From Marinicella gelatinilytica (GTDB lineage Bacteria > Pseudomonadota > Gammaproteobacteria > Xanthomonadales > Marinicellaceae): 64,000 nucleotides of DNA. A model generated the notes under the pieces. It was not told where the DNA came from and ran no database searches. It saw only the letters and a program-made list of their open reading frames with translations. This document shows positions 30,451-39,118 of the stretch, piece by piece. The DNA lies in assembly GCF_026410405.1 (NCBI RefSeq), contig NZ_JAPMLN010000001.1:1-64000 (forward strand), given 5' to 3'. Numbering within the stretch: the stretch's first letter is position 1; each line of letters begins with the position of its first letter. The position numbers and the translations under genes were made by a program.

Positions 30451-30515
30451 ATGTATTCAATGAAGCTTTTACAAATGTAACGTGTAAAATGTTGGTTTTG
30501 CCGTTGTATAACGCT

Positions 30516-31601
30516 ATGAATGACCAACAACTGCCCGATCTGAATATTTTACGAGAACAAATTGATGGCATAGATGCACAAATTCAGTCGTTAATAGCAC
30601 AACGTGCCGGAATTGCCAATCAGGTGGCGGCCAGTAAACGTAGTGATAAGAATGCCATTTATTACCGACCGGAAAGAGAATCACAGGTGTTAAGAGCGGT
30701 CAAAGCCCGAAATAAAGGGCCTTTATCAGATGAGGTTTTGGTGCGACTTTTTCGTGAAATCATGTCAGCCTGTTTGGCTCAGCAAAAACCCCTCAACATT
30801 GCTTTTTTAGGACCGGAAGGCACTTTTTCAGAAATGGCCACCTACCGCTATTTTGGTCATTCAGTACAAGCCATGCCTGAAGCCAGTATTGATCAGGTTT
30901 TTTCGGAAGTGGAAGCCGGAGTGGCTGATTTTGGGGTGGTGCCGGTGGAAAACTCCACGGAAGGGGCTGTTAACAGCACTTTGGATATGTTTTTATCCTC
31001 GCCTTTAAAAATTTGTGGTGAAATTGATTTGCCGATACATCATTATCTGATGAGCAAGCAGGAAAAGCTTAGCCAGGTTAAGGTTATTTTCTCTCATCGA
31101 CAATCCTTAGCCCAGTGTCGCGCTTGGCTGAAAGCCAACGCACCGGATATTGAGACGGTTGCGGTATCAAGCAATGCAGAAGCGGCACGTCGAGCCGCTT
31201 ATAGTGAATACGCCGCAGCCATTGCCGGACAAGCCACTGCGGCAATTTATGGTTTGTATATATTGCATCAGGAAATTGAAGACCAGGCCGATAATGCCAC
31301 TCGGTTTTTAATCATTGGTCGACAATTATTGGCTGCCAGTGGTGACGATAAGACCTCCTTAATGATTGCAGCTAAAGATGAACCCGGATTGTTATATCAT
31401 ATTTTAAGACCGATGAATGAGCAGGGCGTCAGTATGACTCGCATAGAGTCAAGACCCTCAAAAAGAGGGCGGTGGGATTATGTGTTCTTTATAGATATGG
31501 AAGGTCATGTTGACGATGAGCCGATTGTCAAAACATTGAAAGAAATACAGCGTTTTACCCAACATGTTAAAGTACTGGGCTCTTATCCTAAGTCTGTCTG
31601 A
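30516..31601 (+). CDS. pheA: P-protein: chorismate mutase / prephenate dehydratase
   Basis: Catalyses chorismate to prephenate to phenylpyruvate in phenylalanine synthesis. Three domains are visible: an AroQ-type chorismate mutase at the N-terminus (LREQIDGIDAQIQ), prephenate dehydratase (AFLGPEGTFSE, VPVENSTEGAVNST, and the TRF motif in DNATRFLII), and a C-terminal ACT domain (DEPGLLYHIL, TRIESRPSKRG) that gives feedback control by phenylalanine. An upstream in-frame ATG at 30489 adds nine residues. I prefer 30516 because a TAAAAT box at 30485-30490 would place the transcript start after 30489, but neither start has a clear ribosome binding site. Length matches the family (about 360). Confidence 0.95.
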   Translation: MNDQQLPDLNILREQIDGIDAQIQSLIAQRAGIANQVAASKRSDKNAIYYRPERESQVLRAVKARNKGPLSDEVLVRLFREIMSACLAQQKPLNIAFLGPEGTFSEMATYRYFGHSVQAMPEASIDQVFSEVEAGVADFGVVPVENSTEGAVNSTLDMFLSSPLKICGEIDLPIHHYLMSKQEKLSQVKVIFSHRQSLAQCRAWLKANAPDIETVAVSSNAEAARRAAYSEYAAAIAGQATAAIYGLYILHQEIEDQADNATRFLIIGRQLLAASGDDKTSLMIAAKDEPGLLYHILRPMNEQGVSMTRIESRPSKRGRWDYVFFIDMEGHVDDEPIVKTLKEIQRFTQHVKVLGSYPKSV

Positions 31602-31639
31602 ACGAATGCGCTGTGGATGCAATAAAAACATGATTACTG

Positions 31640-31645
31640 TATAAT
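31640..31645 (+). promoter_or_regulatory. Promoter -10 box for the leucine-degradation operon
   Basis: A perfect TATAAT, 168 bases before the leucine dehydrogenase start. No convincing -35 hexamer is seen at the usual spacing, so an activator may be required. Confidence 0.5.
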
Positions 31646-31650
31646 GGCGC

Positions 31651-31796
31651 ACGCTCTGAGGAGCGTTAACCCGAATATAAACAGACTTATTCAAAAGGCC
31701 CATAAGTGACCCGATGGTCAATCTTCTGGGGGACACCCGATGATTTTTTATAAAAAATCTTTCACATAATCAAGCGCAAGCCCTAATAAGGCTTGG
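31651..31796 (+). other. Structured untranslated leader before leucine dehydrogenase
   Basis: Several hairpins follow one another right after the TATAAT box. They are ACGCTC-TGAG-GAGCGT at 31651-31666, ACTTAT/ATAAGT (31685-31707), TGACC-CGAT-GGTCA (31707-31720), the 18-bp palindrome GATTTTTTATAAAAAATC (31742-31759), and CAAGCC/GGCTTG (31778-31796). ACCCGATG occurs twice. I match this to no known riboswitch. It could be a cis-acting leader or a small RNA. Confidence 0.5.
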
Positions 31797-31812
31797 GTCA
31801 TGAGGAAATAGT

Positions 31813-32925
31813 ATGAATATTTTTGAAACCATTGATAAAACTGAACACGAACAAGTTGTTTTTTGTCATAACAAGGATGTTGGTTTAAAAGCCATTATTG
31901 CCATTCACAACACCGTTTTAGGCCCGGCTTTAGGTGGCTTACGTATGTGGCCTTACAAAACTGAACAAGAAGCGGTCAAAGATGTACTGCGTTTATCCAG
32001 AGGAATGACGTACAAAGCTTCGGTCTCCGGATTAAATTTGGGTGGCGGTAAAGCCATTATCATCGGAGATCCAAAGAAGGATAAATCAGAAGAATTGTTC
32101 CGTGCTTTTGGACGTTTTATCAATTCCTTAGGTGGTCGTTATATCACTGCTGAAGATGTGGGTATAGACGTTAACGACATGGAATATGTTTTTCAAGAAA
32201 CCAAAAATGTGGTGGGAGTTCATCAGGTTCATGGTGGTAGCGGTGATCCATCACCATTCACAGCCTATGGAACCTACCAAGGCATTAAAGCCAGCTTAGA
32301 AAAACGTTATGGTAATCAAAATGTGGGCGATTATAGTTTTGCCGTTCAAGGCGTTGGTCACGTGGGTTTGGAGTTGGTTAAACTGTTACATAAAGATGGT
32401 GCTAAAGTTTTTGTGACGGATATTGATAAAGAAGCCGTTCAATTTTGTGTTGATGAGTTGAATTGTGAAGCGGTTGGTTTGGACGATATTTATGATGTTC
32501 AAGCAAATGTTTATTCGCCCTGTGCTTTGGGCGGTACAATTAATGACGATACCATTAATCGCCTTAATTTTGATATAGTTTGTGGTAGTGCTAACAATCA
32601 ATTAGAAGAAAATCACCACGGCGATGAATTAGAATCAAAAGGCATTGTTTATGCCCCTGATTATGCGGTTAATGCCGGTGGTTTAATGAATGTGTCGATA
32701 GAATTGGAAGGTTATAACCGTGAGCGTGCATTACGCATGACCCGTAACATTTATTACAACATTAAGCGAATTTTTGATATTGCTGAGCGTGATGGTATTC
32801 CTTCATGGAAAGCAGCTGATCGCATGGCTGAGGAGCGCATTGAGAAAATGGGTCGGGTAAAACTACCTTTTATGAGTCAGAATCATGTGCAGTTTTCAGG
32901 TCGTACTAAAAACGGGAACCAGTAA
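31813..32925 (+). CDS. ldh: Leucine dehydrogenase (Glu/Leu/Phe/Val dehydrogenase)
   Basis: NAD-dependent oxidative deamination of leucine and other branched-chain amino acids to 2-oxo acids. The 370-residue length and the two catalytic lysines, K68 (GMTYKAS) and K80 (NLGGGKAII), match the Bacillus enzyme by position. A Rossmann motif GVGHVGLELV lies in the middle and NAGGLMNVSIE near the C-terminus. The ATG follows AGGAAA. It opens an operon with liuA (one-base overlap), consistent with feeding 4-methyl-2-oxopentanoate into leucine catabolism. Confidence 0.95.
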   Translation: MNIFETIDKTEHEQVVFCHNKDVGLKAIIAIHNTVLGPALGGLRMWPYKTEQEAVKDVLRLSRGMTYKASVSGLNLGGGKAIIIGDPKKDKSEELFRAFGRFINSLGGRYITAEDVGIDVNDMEYVFQETKNVVGVHQVHGGSGDPSPFTAYGTYQGIKASLEKRYGNQNVGDYSFAVQGVGHVGLELVKLLHKDGAKVFVTDIDKEAVQFCVDELNCEAVGLDDIYDVQANVYSPCALGGTINDDTINRLNFDIVCGSANNQLEENHHGDELESKGIVYAPDYAVNAGGLMNVSIELEGYNRERALRMTRNIYYNIKRIFDIAERDGIPSWKAADRMAEERIEKMGRVKLPFMSQNHVQFSGRTKNGNQ

Positions 32926-34091
32926 TGGATTTTGATGTAGCCGTCAGTGAAGAGCTTGAGTTATTGCGAGACACCGTCCGTAAGTTCACTCAGGAAGAAA
33001 TTACACCGCGAGCTGAGCAAATAGACCGAGATAATTTATTTCCTGCCGATTTATGGCAGAAAATGGGTGATTTGGGTTTGTTGGGTGTAACGGTTCCAGG
33101 TGAATACGGTGGTTCTGATTTGGGTTATTTGGCTCATTTGCTGATTATGGAAGAAATTTCTACCGGCTCTGCTTCCGTGGGTTTATCGTATGGGGCGCAT
33201 TCAAATTTGTGCATTAATAACCTTTATAAGCACGCCACTGAAGAACAACGAGAAAAGTACTTGCCGAAATTATGTTCCGGTGAATATGTGGGGGCTTTGG
33301 CCATGAGTGAGCCGGGTGCCGGATCAGATGTGGTGGGCTCCATGAGTTGTCGAGCAGTTAAAGACGGTGAATACTGGGTCGCAAACGGCACTAAAATGTG
33401 GATTACTAATGGTCCTGAAGCCGATGTGCTCATTGTCTATATGCGTACCGCCGGAGAAGAAGCCGGCTCTAAGTGTATGACGGCTTTTTTAGTGGAAAAA
33501 GGTATGCCCGGTTTTTCCACTGCTCAAAAACTCGACAAACTCGGTATGCGTGGTTCCAATACCTGTGAGCTGGTGTTTGAAGATTGTCGCATTCATGAAT
33601 CACAAATTTTAGGTGAAGCCAATCAAGCGGTTAGAATTTTAATGTCAGGTTTAAACACTGAGCGCCTGGTGTTATCCGGTGGACCATTAGGCATTATGCG
33701 GGCGGCATTAGACGTGACGGTTCCTTATGTCAGTGACCGCAAACAGTTTGGTCGTGATTTGGGTTCGTTTGGTTTAATGCAAGCTAAAATTGGTCAAATG
33801 TACAGCCAGTATCAAGCCGCCAAGTATTTTGCTTACGGTATTGCCCGTGATTATGATGCGGGTATTGAGTCCCGTTTAGATCCCGCAGCCTGTTTATATT
33901 TTGCATCAACCCGCGCTGTTGATGTGGCATTAGAAGCGATTCAGGCACTGGGTGGAAATGGTTATATTAATGAATACCCAACCGGTCGTTTATTACGTGA
34001 TGCCAAATTATATGACATTGGCGCCGGTACCAATGAAATTCGTTTAATGCTGATTGGTCGAGAACTCTATCGACAAGCTAAACTTAATTGA
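32925..34091 (+). CDS. liuA: Isovaleryl-CoA dehydrogenase
   Basis: FAD-dependent oxidation of isovaleryl-CoA to 3-methylcrotonyl-CoA. The 388-residue acyl-CoA dehydrogenase has the signatures AMSEPGAGSDVVGSM and QALGGNGYINEYPTGRLLRD. The glutamate E246 in GLNTERLVL sits where isovaleryl-CoA dehydrogenases carry their catalytic base, unlike most acyl-CoA dehydrogenases, which have it near residue 376. It overlaps the ldh stop by one base. The context with carboxylase and hydratase genes supports leucine degradation. Confidence 0.95.
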   Translation: MDFDVAVSEELELLRDTVRKFTQEEITPRAEQIDRDNLFPADLWQKMGDLGLLGVTVPGEYGGSDLGYLAHLLIMEEISTGSASVGLSYGAHSNLCINNLYKHATEEQREKYLPKLCSGEYVGALAMSEPGAGSDVVGSMSCRAVKDGEYWVANGTKMWITNGPEADVLIVYMRTAGEEAGSKCMTAFLVEKGMPGFSTAQKLDKLGMRGSNTCELVFEDCRIHESQILGEANQAVRILMSGLNTERLVLSGGPLGIMRAALDVTVPYVSDRKQFGRDLGSFGLMQAKIGQMYSQYQAAKYFAYGIARDYDAGIESRLDPAACLYFASTRAVDVALEAIQALGGNGYINEYPTGRLLRDAKLYDIGAGTNEIRLMLIGRELYRQAKLN

Positions 34092-34099
34092 GAAAACAG

Positions 34100-35296
34100 A
34101 TGACTGAAATAAATCCCCAAGATGTCTATATCGTCCATGCCAAAAGAACCCCAATTGGTTCATTTCAAGGCAGTCTAGGAACAACGCCTTCACCACAATT
34201 AGGTGCCGCTGTTATTCGGGCATTAATGTCTGAATCAGGTATCAACACCGCTGATGTTGAAGAGGCCTTAATTGGTTGTGTGTTACCTGCAGGTGTTGGT
34301 CAAGCACCAGCCAGACAGGCTGTGTTAGGTGCTGAGATGCCCATGAGTGTGCGTTGTACAACAGTTAATAAAGTGTGCGGTTCTGGTATGAAAACCGTGA
34401 TGATGGGTTACGACACTGTTAAAGCAGGTTCTGCACAGGTGGTGTTATCCGGGGGCATTGAATCCATGTCAATGGCACCTTATTTGTTGCCAAAAGCACG
34501 CAGCGGCTACCGAATGGGACATGCACAAATGCTCGATCATATGTTTTTTGATGGTTTACAAAATCCCTATGATGGCAATATGATGGGCCACTTTGCAGAA
34601 TCTTGCGCTGATAAGTACAACTATAGTCGTGAAGCACAAGATGAATTTTCCACTGAGTCTGTTAAACGAGCTGTCAAGGCCATTGAAAGTGGCGCTTTTA
34701 AAGCTGAAATTGTACCTGTGACTGTTAAACAACGTCGTGATACTGTGGTGGTTGATACTGACGAGGAACCAGGTGGTATCAATTTATCAAAAATCAGTCA
34801 ATTACGACCGGCATTTAAGCCAGAAGGTGGCACAGTAACAGCCGCCAATGCCTCAAAAATTTCTGATGGCGCATCCATGACCTTGCTGGCCAGTGGTGAA
34901 TATATCCAACAGAACCAACTGAAACCGATGGCCAAGATTGTTGGTCATACTCAGTTTGCGCAAGCGCCGGAATGGTTTACGACAGCACCTGTAGGTGCCA
35001 TAGATAATCTTTTGAAAAAGATTAACTGGTCCGTAGAAGATGTTGATTTATTTGAGATAAATGAAGCCTTTGCCGTAGTGACTATGGCCGCCATGGAGGA
35101 ACTTAATATTCCCCACGATAAAGTCAATGTTAATGGTGGAGCCACCGCCTTAGGACATCCAATCGGTGCTTCAGGAAACCGAATTTTGGTGACTTTATTA
35201 CATGCTTTAATAAACCGCGGCTTAAAACGTGGTATCGCTTCATTATGTATCGGCGGTGGAGAAGCCACAGCCATAGCTGTTGAGATGTGTGAATGA
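34100..35296 (+). CDS. Acetyl-CoA C-acetyltransferase (thiolase)
   Basis: A biosynthetic/degradative thiolase (about 398 residues from the ATG). The nucleophilic Cys lies in [12 protein letters not shown], the active-site His in [14 protein letters not shown] and the second Cys in SLCIGGGEA. In this operon it probably cleaves acetoacetyl-CoA, the end product of leucine breakdown, to two acetyl-CoA. The ATG at 34100 is preferred; an upstream TTG at 34088 would overlap liuA. Confidence 0.93.
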   Translation: MTEINPQDVYIVHAKRTPIGSFQGSLGTTPSPQLGAAVIRALMSESGINTADVEEALIGCVLPAGVGQAPARQAVLGAEMPMSVRCTTVNKVCGSGMKTVMMGYDTVKAGSAQVVLSGGIESMSMAPYLLPKARSGYRMGHAQMLDHMFFDGLQNPYDGNMMGHFAESCADKYNYSREAQDEFSTESVKRAVKAIESGAFKAEIVPVTVKQRRDTVVVDTDEEPGGINLSKISQLRPAFKPEGGTVTAANASKISDGASMTLLASGEYIQQNQLKPMAKIVGHTQFAQAPEWFTTAPVGAIDNLLKKINWSVEDVDLFEINEAFAVVTMAAMEELNIPHDKVNVNGGATALGHPIGASGNRILVTLLHALINRGLKRGIASLCIGGGEATAIAVEMCE

Positions 35297-36900
35297 AAGT
35301 AATTGACAGTCAAATCGATGCTTTAAGTGGTGCGTTCTTAGAAAATAATGCTTTTATGACTTCCTTGGTGGATGATTTAAAAACACAATTGGCTAAAACA
35401 GCCCAAGGTGGTTCGGAGAAATCTCGAAAAAAGCACCAAGACCGCGATAAACTTTTGGTGCGTGACCGCATTAATTTATTACTCGATCCCGGTAGTCCAT
35501 TTTTAGAAGTGGCGGCACTGGCGGCACATAATATGTACGACAATGCAGCGCCGGCTGCTGGTATGGTGGCAGGTATTGGTCAGGTTCATGGTCAACAAGT
35601 GATGATTGTGGCTAATGATGCCACCGTAAAAGGTGGTACTTATTTTCCAATGACTGTTAAAAAACACTTGCGTGCACAAGAAATTGCGTTAGAAAATCAT
35701 TTGCCATGCGTTTACTTGGTGGATTCAGGTGGGGCTTTCTTACCTTTGCAGGACGAGGTGTTTCCCGATAAAGAACATTTTGGTCGAATTTTTTATAATC
35801 AAGCACAATTATCCGCAAAAAACATACCACAAATAGCTGTGGTCATGGGTTCCTGCACGGCCGGTGGTGCTTATGTGCCGGCGATGTGTGATGAGGCCAT
35901 CATTGTTAAAGAGCAGGGTACCATTTTCTTGGGTGGTCCGCCTTTGGTAAAAGCCGCCACTGGTGAAGAAGTGGATGCCGAGTCCTTAGGTGGTGCTGAA
36001 GTACACTCCAGTGTGTCCGGCGTTACCGACCACTTTGCTGAAAATGATGAACATGCCTTGCAAATGGCGCGTAACGTCTTAAACTTTTTAAACAGACCGA
36101 AACAAGATTGGTTAAAGCAACAAGAACCTCGTAAGCCTCTTTATCCGGCACATGAGTTATATGGCATTATTCCGCAAAGTACCCGCACACCTTACGATGT
36201 TCATGAAATTATTGCACGTTTAGTGGATGGTTCTGAATTTCAGGCGTTTAAAGCTAAATATGGAACCACGCTGGTGTGTGGTTTTGCTCATATCAATGGC
36301 TATCCTGTAGGTATTGTAGCCAATAATGGTATCTTATTTTCGGAATCTGCATTGAAAGGTGCTCATTTTGTTGAATTGTGTAATCAACGCAATATACCTT
36401 TGGTATTTTTACAAAACATCAGTGGTTTTATGGTGGGAAAAAAATACGAAAATGAAGGTATCGCCAAGGCCGGTGCTAAAATGGTCACTGCGGTGGCTTG
36501 TGCAGCCGTACCTAAATTTACCGTCGTGATAGGGGGGTCTTTCGGAGCCGGAAATTACGCCATGAATGGCCGCGCTTATGGTGGACGTTTTATGTGGATG
36601 TGGCCCAACGCCCGAATATCGGTCATGGGCGGTGAGCAAGCCGCTTCAGTATTAGCCACCATAAAACAAGACGCTTATGACAAAGTCGGTAAACAATGGC
36701 CAGGTGATGATAAATCAGAATTTACCCAAACCATAAAGCAACAATATGAAGATCAAGGAAACCCCTATTACGCAACAGCTCGGTTGTGGGATGATGGCGT
36801 TATTGATCCTGCCGATACCCGCACAGTACTGGCATTAGCCCTTGAGACCAGCTTAAATGCCCCGGTAGAAGATACCCGTTATGGTATTTTTAGAATGTAA
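35293..36900 (+). CDS. liuB: Methylcrotonyl-CoA carboxylase, carboxyltransferase (beta) subunit
   Basis: Transfers CO2 from carboxybiotin to 3-methylcrotonyl-CoA. The 535-residue carboxyltransferase has the features expected for this subunit: [55 protein letters not shown] and [16 protein letters not shown]. It starts by an ATGA overlap with the thiolase. Its partner, the biotin-carrying alpha subunit (liuD), is not in the window. Confidence 0.95.
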   Translation: MKVIDSQIDALSGAFLENNAFMTSLVDDLKTQLAKTAQGGSEKSRKKHQDRDKLLVRDRINLLLDPGSPFLEVAALAAHNMYDNAAPAAGMVAGIGQVHGQQVMIVANDATVKGGTYFPMTVKKHLRAQEIALENHLPCVYLVDSGGAFLPLQDEVFPDKEHFGRIFYNQAQLSAKNIPQIAVVMGSCTAGGAYVPAMCDEAIIVKEQGTIFLGGPPLVKAATGEEVDAESLGGAEVHSSVSGVTDHFAENDEHALQMARNVLNFLNRPKQDWLKQQEPRKPLYPAHELYGIIPQSTRTPYDVHEIIARLVDGSEFQAFKAKYGTTLVCGFAHINGYPVGIVANNGILFSESALKGAHFVELCNQRNIPLVFLQNISGFMVGKKYENEGIAKAGAKMVTAVACAAVPKFTVVIGGSFGAGNYAMNGRAYGGRFMWMWPNARISVMGGEQAASVLATIKQDAYDKVGKQWPGDDKSEFTQTIKQQYEDQGNPYYATARLWDDGVIDPADTRTVLALALETSLNAPVEDTRYGIFRM

Positions 36901-36938
36901 GAGACCTTTGAGTAAATCTGGATCGGTTGATAAAGTGA

Positions 36939-37007
36939 TAAAATGCCACCTATCAAGGTGAGAATGTAGTTAATAGTGGTTCTATTGACAAATTTATTGG
37001 CATTTTA
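36939..37007. repeat. 10-bp inverted repeat between liuB and liuC
   Basis: TAAAATGCCA (36939-36948) and TGGCATTTTA (36998-37007) are perfect complements 49 bases apart, followed by GCCTTTTT. It may be a weak terminator or a regulatory stem splitting liuC from the upstream genes. TTGACA occurs at 36985-36990 but no good -10 follows. Confidence 0.4.
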
Positions 37008-37083
37008 GCCTTTTTAACTCGATTACGATTCTTACAAAATCTTTGCAAATTAATTCAATTCAATTCAATTATCAGGAGTAACT

Positions 37084-37878
37084 ATGCAATCATTTAAAAC
37101 CCTCACATTATCTGTTGATAAAACAGGCTTGGCGACTGTGACCATGAACCGTCCTGAGGTTCATAATGCCTTTAATGCGGAGATGATTGCCGAGCTCACC
37201 CAATGTTTTCGTCAGTTACATGCCGATAAAACTGTGCGGGTTATTCTGTTACAAGCGGCCGGTAAATCATTCTCCGCAGGTGCAGACATTAATTGGATGA
37301 AAGGCATGGTTAATGCCACTCAGGAAGAAAACAAACAAGATTCCCATAAGTTAGCTGAATTACTGCGCACCATTAATTTCTGCAGTAAAACCACTGTGGC
37401 TAAAGTCAACGGTTTGGCTTTTGGTGGCGGTGTCGGTTTAATTTGTTGCTGCGATATTGCCATTGCCGAAAATAACGCTAAATTCGGTCTTACAGAAGCT
37501 AAATTAGGTTTAGTGGCTGCGGTGATTTCACCATATGTGATTGATGCCATTGGTATGCGAAAAGCCAGACGTTATTTACAAACAGCCGAGGTTTTTGATG
37601 CTGAACAAGCCCACAAATTAGGTATCATTTCTGAATTGGTTGACGGTGATGATTTGGACGAAAAAACCCAGGAAATAATCAAAGCCTTGACGAGCACCGG
37701 TCCCAATGCCAAGGAAATCAGTAAAAAATTAGTTATGTCGGTGGTCGGCCGCACTGTTGCACAACAGAAAAAAATTGACGAATACACCACTCAGGTGATT
37801 GCAGCAGTGCGCGTTTCTGATGAGGGTCAAAAAGGTCTTAAAGCCTTTTTAGAGAAGCAAAAGCCTGATTGGCACTAA
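37084..37878 (+). CDS. liuC: Methylglutaconyl-CoA hydratase (enoyl-CoA hydratase family)
   Basis: A 264-residue crotonase-fold enzyme. The oxyanion-hole segments are SFSAGADINWMKG and GLAFGGGVGLIC, and the acidic residue following TEAKLGLV is in the usual place. By context it hydrates 3-methylglutaconyl-CoA to HMG-CoA. AGGAG precedes the ATG. The 183-base gap from liuB could hold its own promoter. A generic enoyl-CoA hydratase role cannot be excluded from sequence alone. Confidence 0.88.
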   Translation: MQSFKTLTLSVDKTGLATVTMNRPEVHNAFNAEMIAELTQCFRQLHADKTVRVILLQAAGKSFSAGADINWMKGMVNATQEENKQDSHKLAELLRTINFCSKTTVAKVNGLAFGGGVGLICCCDIAIAENNAKFGLTEAKLGLVAAVISPYVIDAIGMRKARRYLQTAEVFDAEQAHKLGIISELVDGDDLDEKTQEIIKALTSTGPNAKEISKKLVMSVVGRTVAQQKKIDEYTTQVIAAVRVSDEGQKGLKAFLEKQKPDWH

Positions 37879-38092
37879 GTCAAGTAGTGAGTCTAAACTA
37901 AAGTACCAGAATAACATCATTACGGTGCCGATTTGTGGCACTTTGTTGAGTCCTTTTCTCGTTTAAATCATTAAATTATAATTATTCATGCATTGGCAAT
38001 TAAAAAGATTGCAAAGGCCGTCACAGTTTGTAGAATATAAATAAGTATATCAGCTAAATTTGAAATGGCTTGATATTTTAAAAACCTGTTGT

Positions 38093-39118
38093 ATGAGAAT
38101 GGTTATGTTGAAAGTGGTGATGATTTTTATGTTGTTTTTTAGTGGTTGGGCAGCAGCACAAAATGATGATGATCAAAAAGACCAACCAGAGGAACAAACC
38201 CGACGGCCAAGTTGGTCTTCAGGCTTGCCTGAAAGGCAAAAGGCAGATCCCATTGGAAGACCGGGTTTAAGTAATGAGTTTAAAGATGAACTTACCATTG
38301 ACCGCTCTGAATTGGGTTTGCAACGGCCTGAAATAAGCATATCTTCCGAGGTAGATGATTCCGCGACTTCTGAAGAAAGTCCAGAGGTGATTGCTGAACC
38401 GGAGGAGCAGCCGGCGATTGAACAACAACCTATAGAAGAGTTGCCGGTTGTGGTTGAGGAACCTGTGGTTGAGCCGGAACCAGAGCCAGTAACTTATGAA
38501 TGGCTTGTTCTGGAACAAGCCGATGTGGAATTCCCAACAAGAGGAATCAGAAATCAAGTGTCCGGTTGGGTTGATGTTGAAGTAACTTTAAACCCGCAGG
38601 GTGATGTGGTAAATGCCGAAGCGGTTGCTAATTCAAATGGTGCTGCGATTTATGTGGATTCGGCGGAAAGGTCAATTCGTAATTGGATTTTTCAGGCGCC
38701 TCAAGAACAGGGTGTCAATGAGTTGGTCAGCAAAGTCTATCGCATTGATTTTGTACCGCCACCCATTGAACAGGCGGTATCAACACAACCTGAGGTTTCG
38801 GTGAGTGAAGAGTTAACAGCGGATAGTGCTTCATCTATAGCAGCCGATGACTATCAGTGGCGTATCTTAAACCAAGTCCCATTAGATTATCCCATGGCTG
38901 CCGCCAGAAAACGGTTAGAAGGTTGGGTTGATATATTGGTGACCATTAATGCCGATGGTGAGGTGATTAATCTTGAGGAAGAAAATTATTCATCCCGTGG
39001 CCGTGTTTTTGTTGAGCCGGCTAAGGATTCGTTACAACAATGGCAGTTTGAACCACCCAAAAATAGTGGTATTACACAAAATTTAAGCAGAAGCTATCGA
39101 ATTGAATTTAAACTTTAG
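38093..39118 (+). CDS. Exported protein with two TonB C-terminal-like domains
   Basis: About 341 residues. The N-terminus is a signal-peptide-like stretch ending GWAAAQ rather than a typical TonB membrane anchor. Then comes a long acidic, Glu/Pro-rich linker ([15 protein letters not shown] type) and two copies of the TonB_C-like fold, containing [18 protein letters not shown] and [18 protein letters not shown], each with a WxFxxP motif near its end. The start is uncertain: ATGs at 38093, 38099 and 38105 and a TTG at 38060 are in frame with no clear ribosome binding site. No exbB/exbD is nearby, so a classical energy-transducing role is doubtful. The stop overlaps the convergent mutS by four bases. 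Confidence 0.82.
   Translation: MRMVMLKVVMIFMLFFSGWAAAQNDDDQKDQPEEQTRRPSWSSGLPERQKADPIGRPGLSNEFKDELTIDRSELGLQRPEISISSEVDDSATSEESPEVIAEPEEQPAIEQQPIEELPVVVEEPVVEPEPEPVTYEWLVLEQADVEFPTRGIRNQVSGWVDVEVTLNPQGDVVNAEAVANSNGAAIYVDSAERSIRNWIFQAPQEQGVNELVSKVYRIDFVPPPIEQAVSTQPEVSVSEELTADSASSIAADDYQWRILNQVPLDYPMAAARKRLEGWVDILVTINADGEVINLEEENYSSRGRVFVEPAKDSLQQWQFEPPKNSGITQNLSRSYRIEFKL

Noticed and set aside
31458-31736. Minus-strand 92-codon frame across the end of pheA and the leader
   Set aside because: It is antisense to the conserved ACT domain and to the leader hairpins, with no family resemblance.
31651-31760. tRNA, 6S RNA or SAH riboswitch in the leader before leucine dehydrogenase
   Set aside because: GAGGAGCG resembles part of the SAH riboswitch core, but the partner segments are missing. 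No T-loop or acceptor stem fits a tRNA, and the 6S signature is absent.
34088-34099. TTG at 34088 as thiolase start
   Set aside because: The ATG at 34100 gives the normal thiolase N-terminus and avoids a rare start codon.
38093-39118. Calling this gene tonB
   Set aside because: It has two TonB-C-like domains, an apparent signal peptide instead of an anchor, and no exbB/exbD context.
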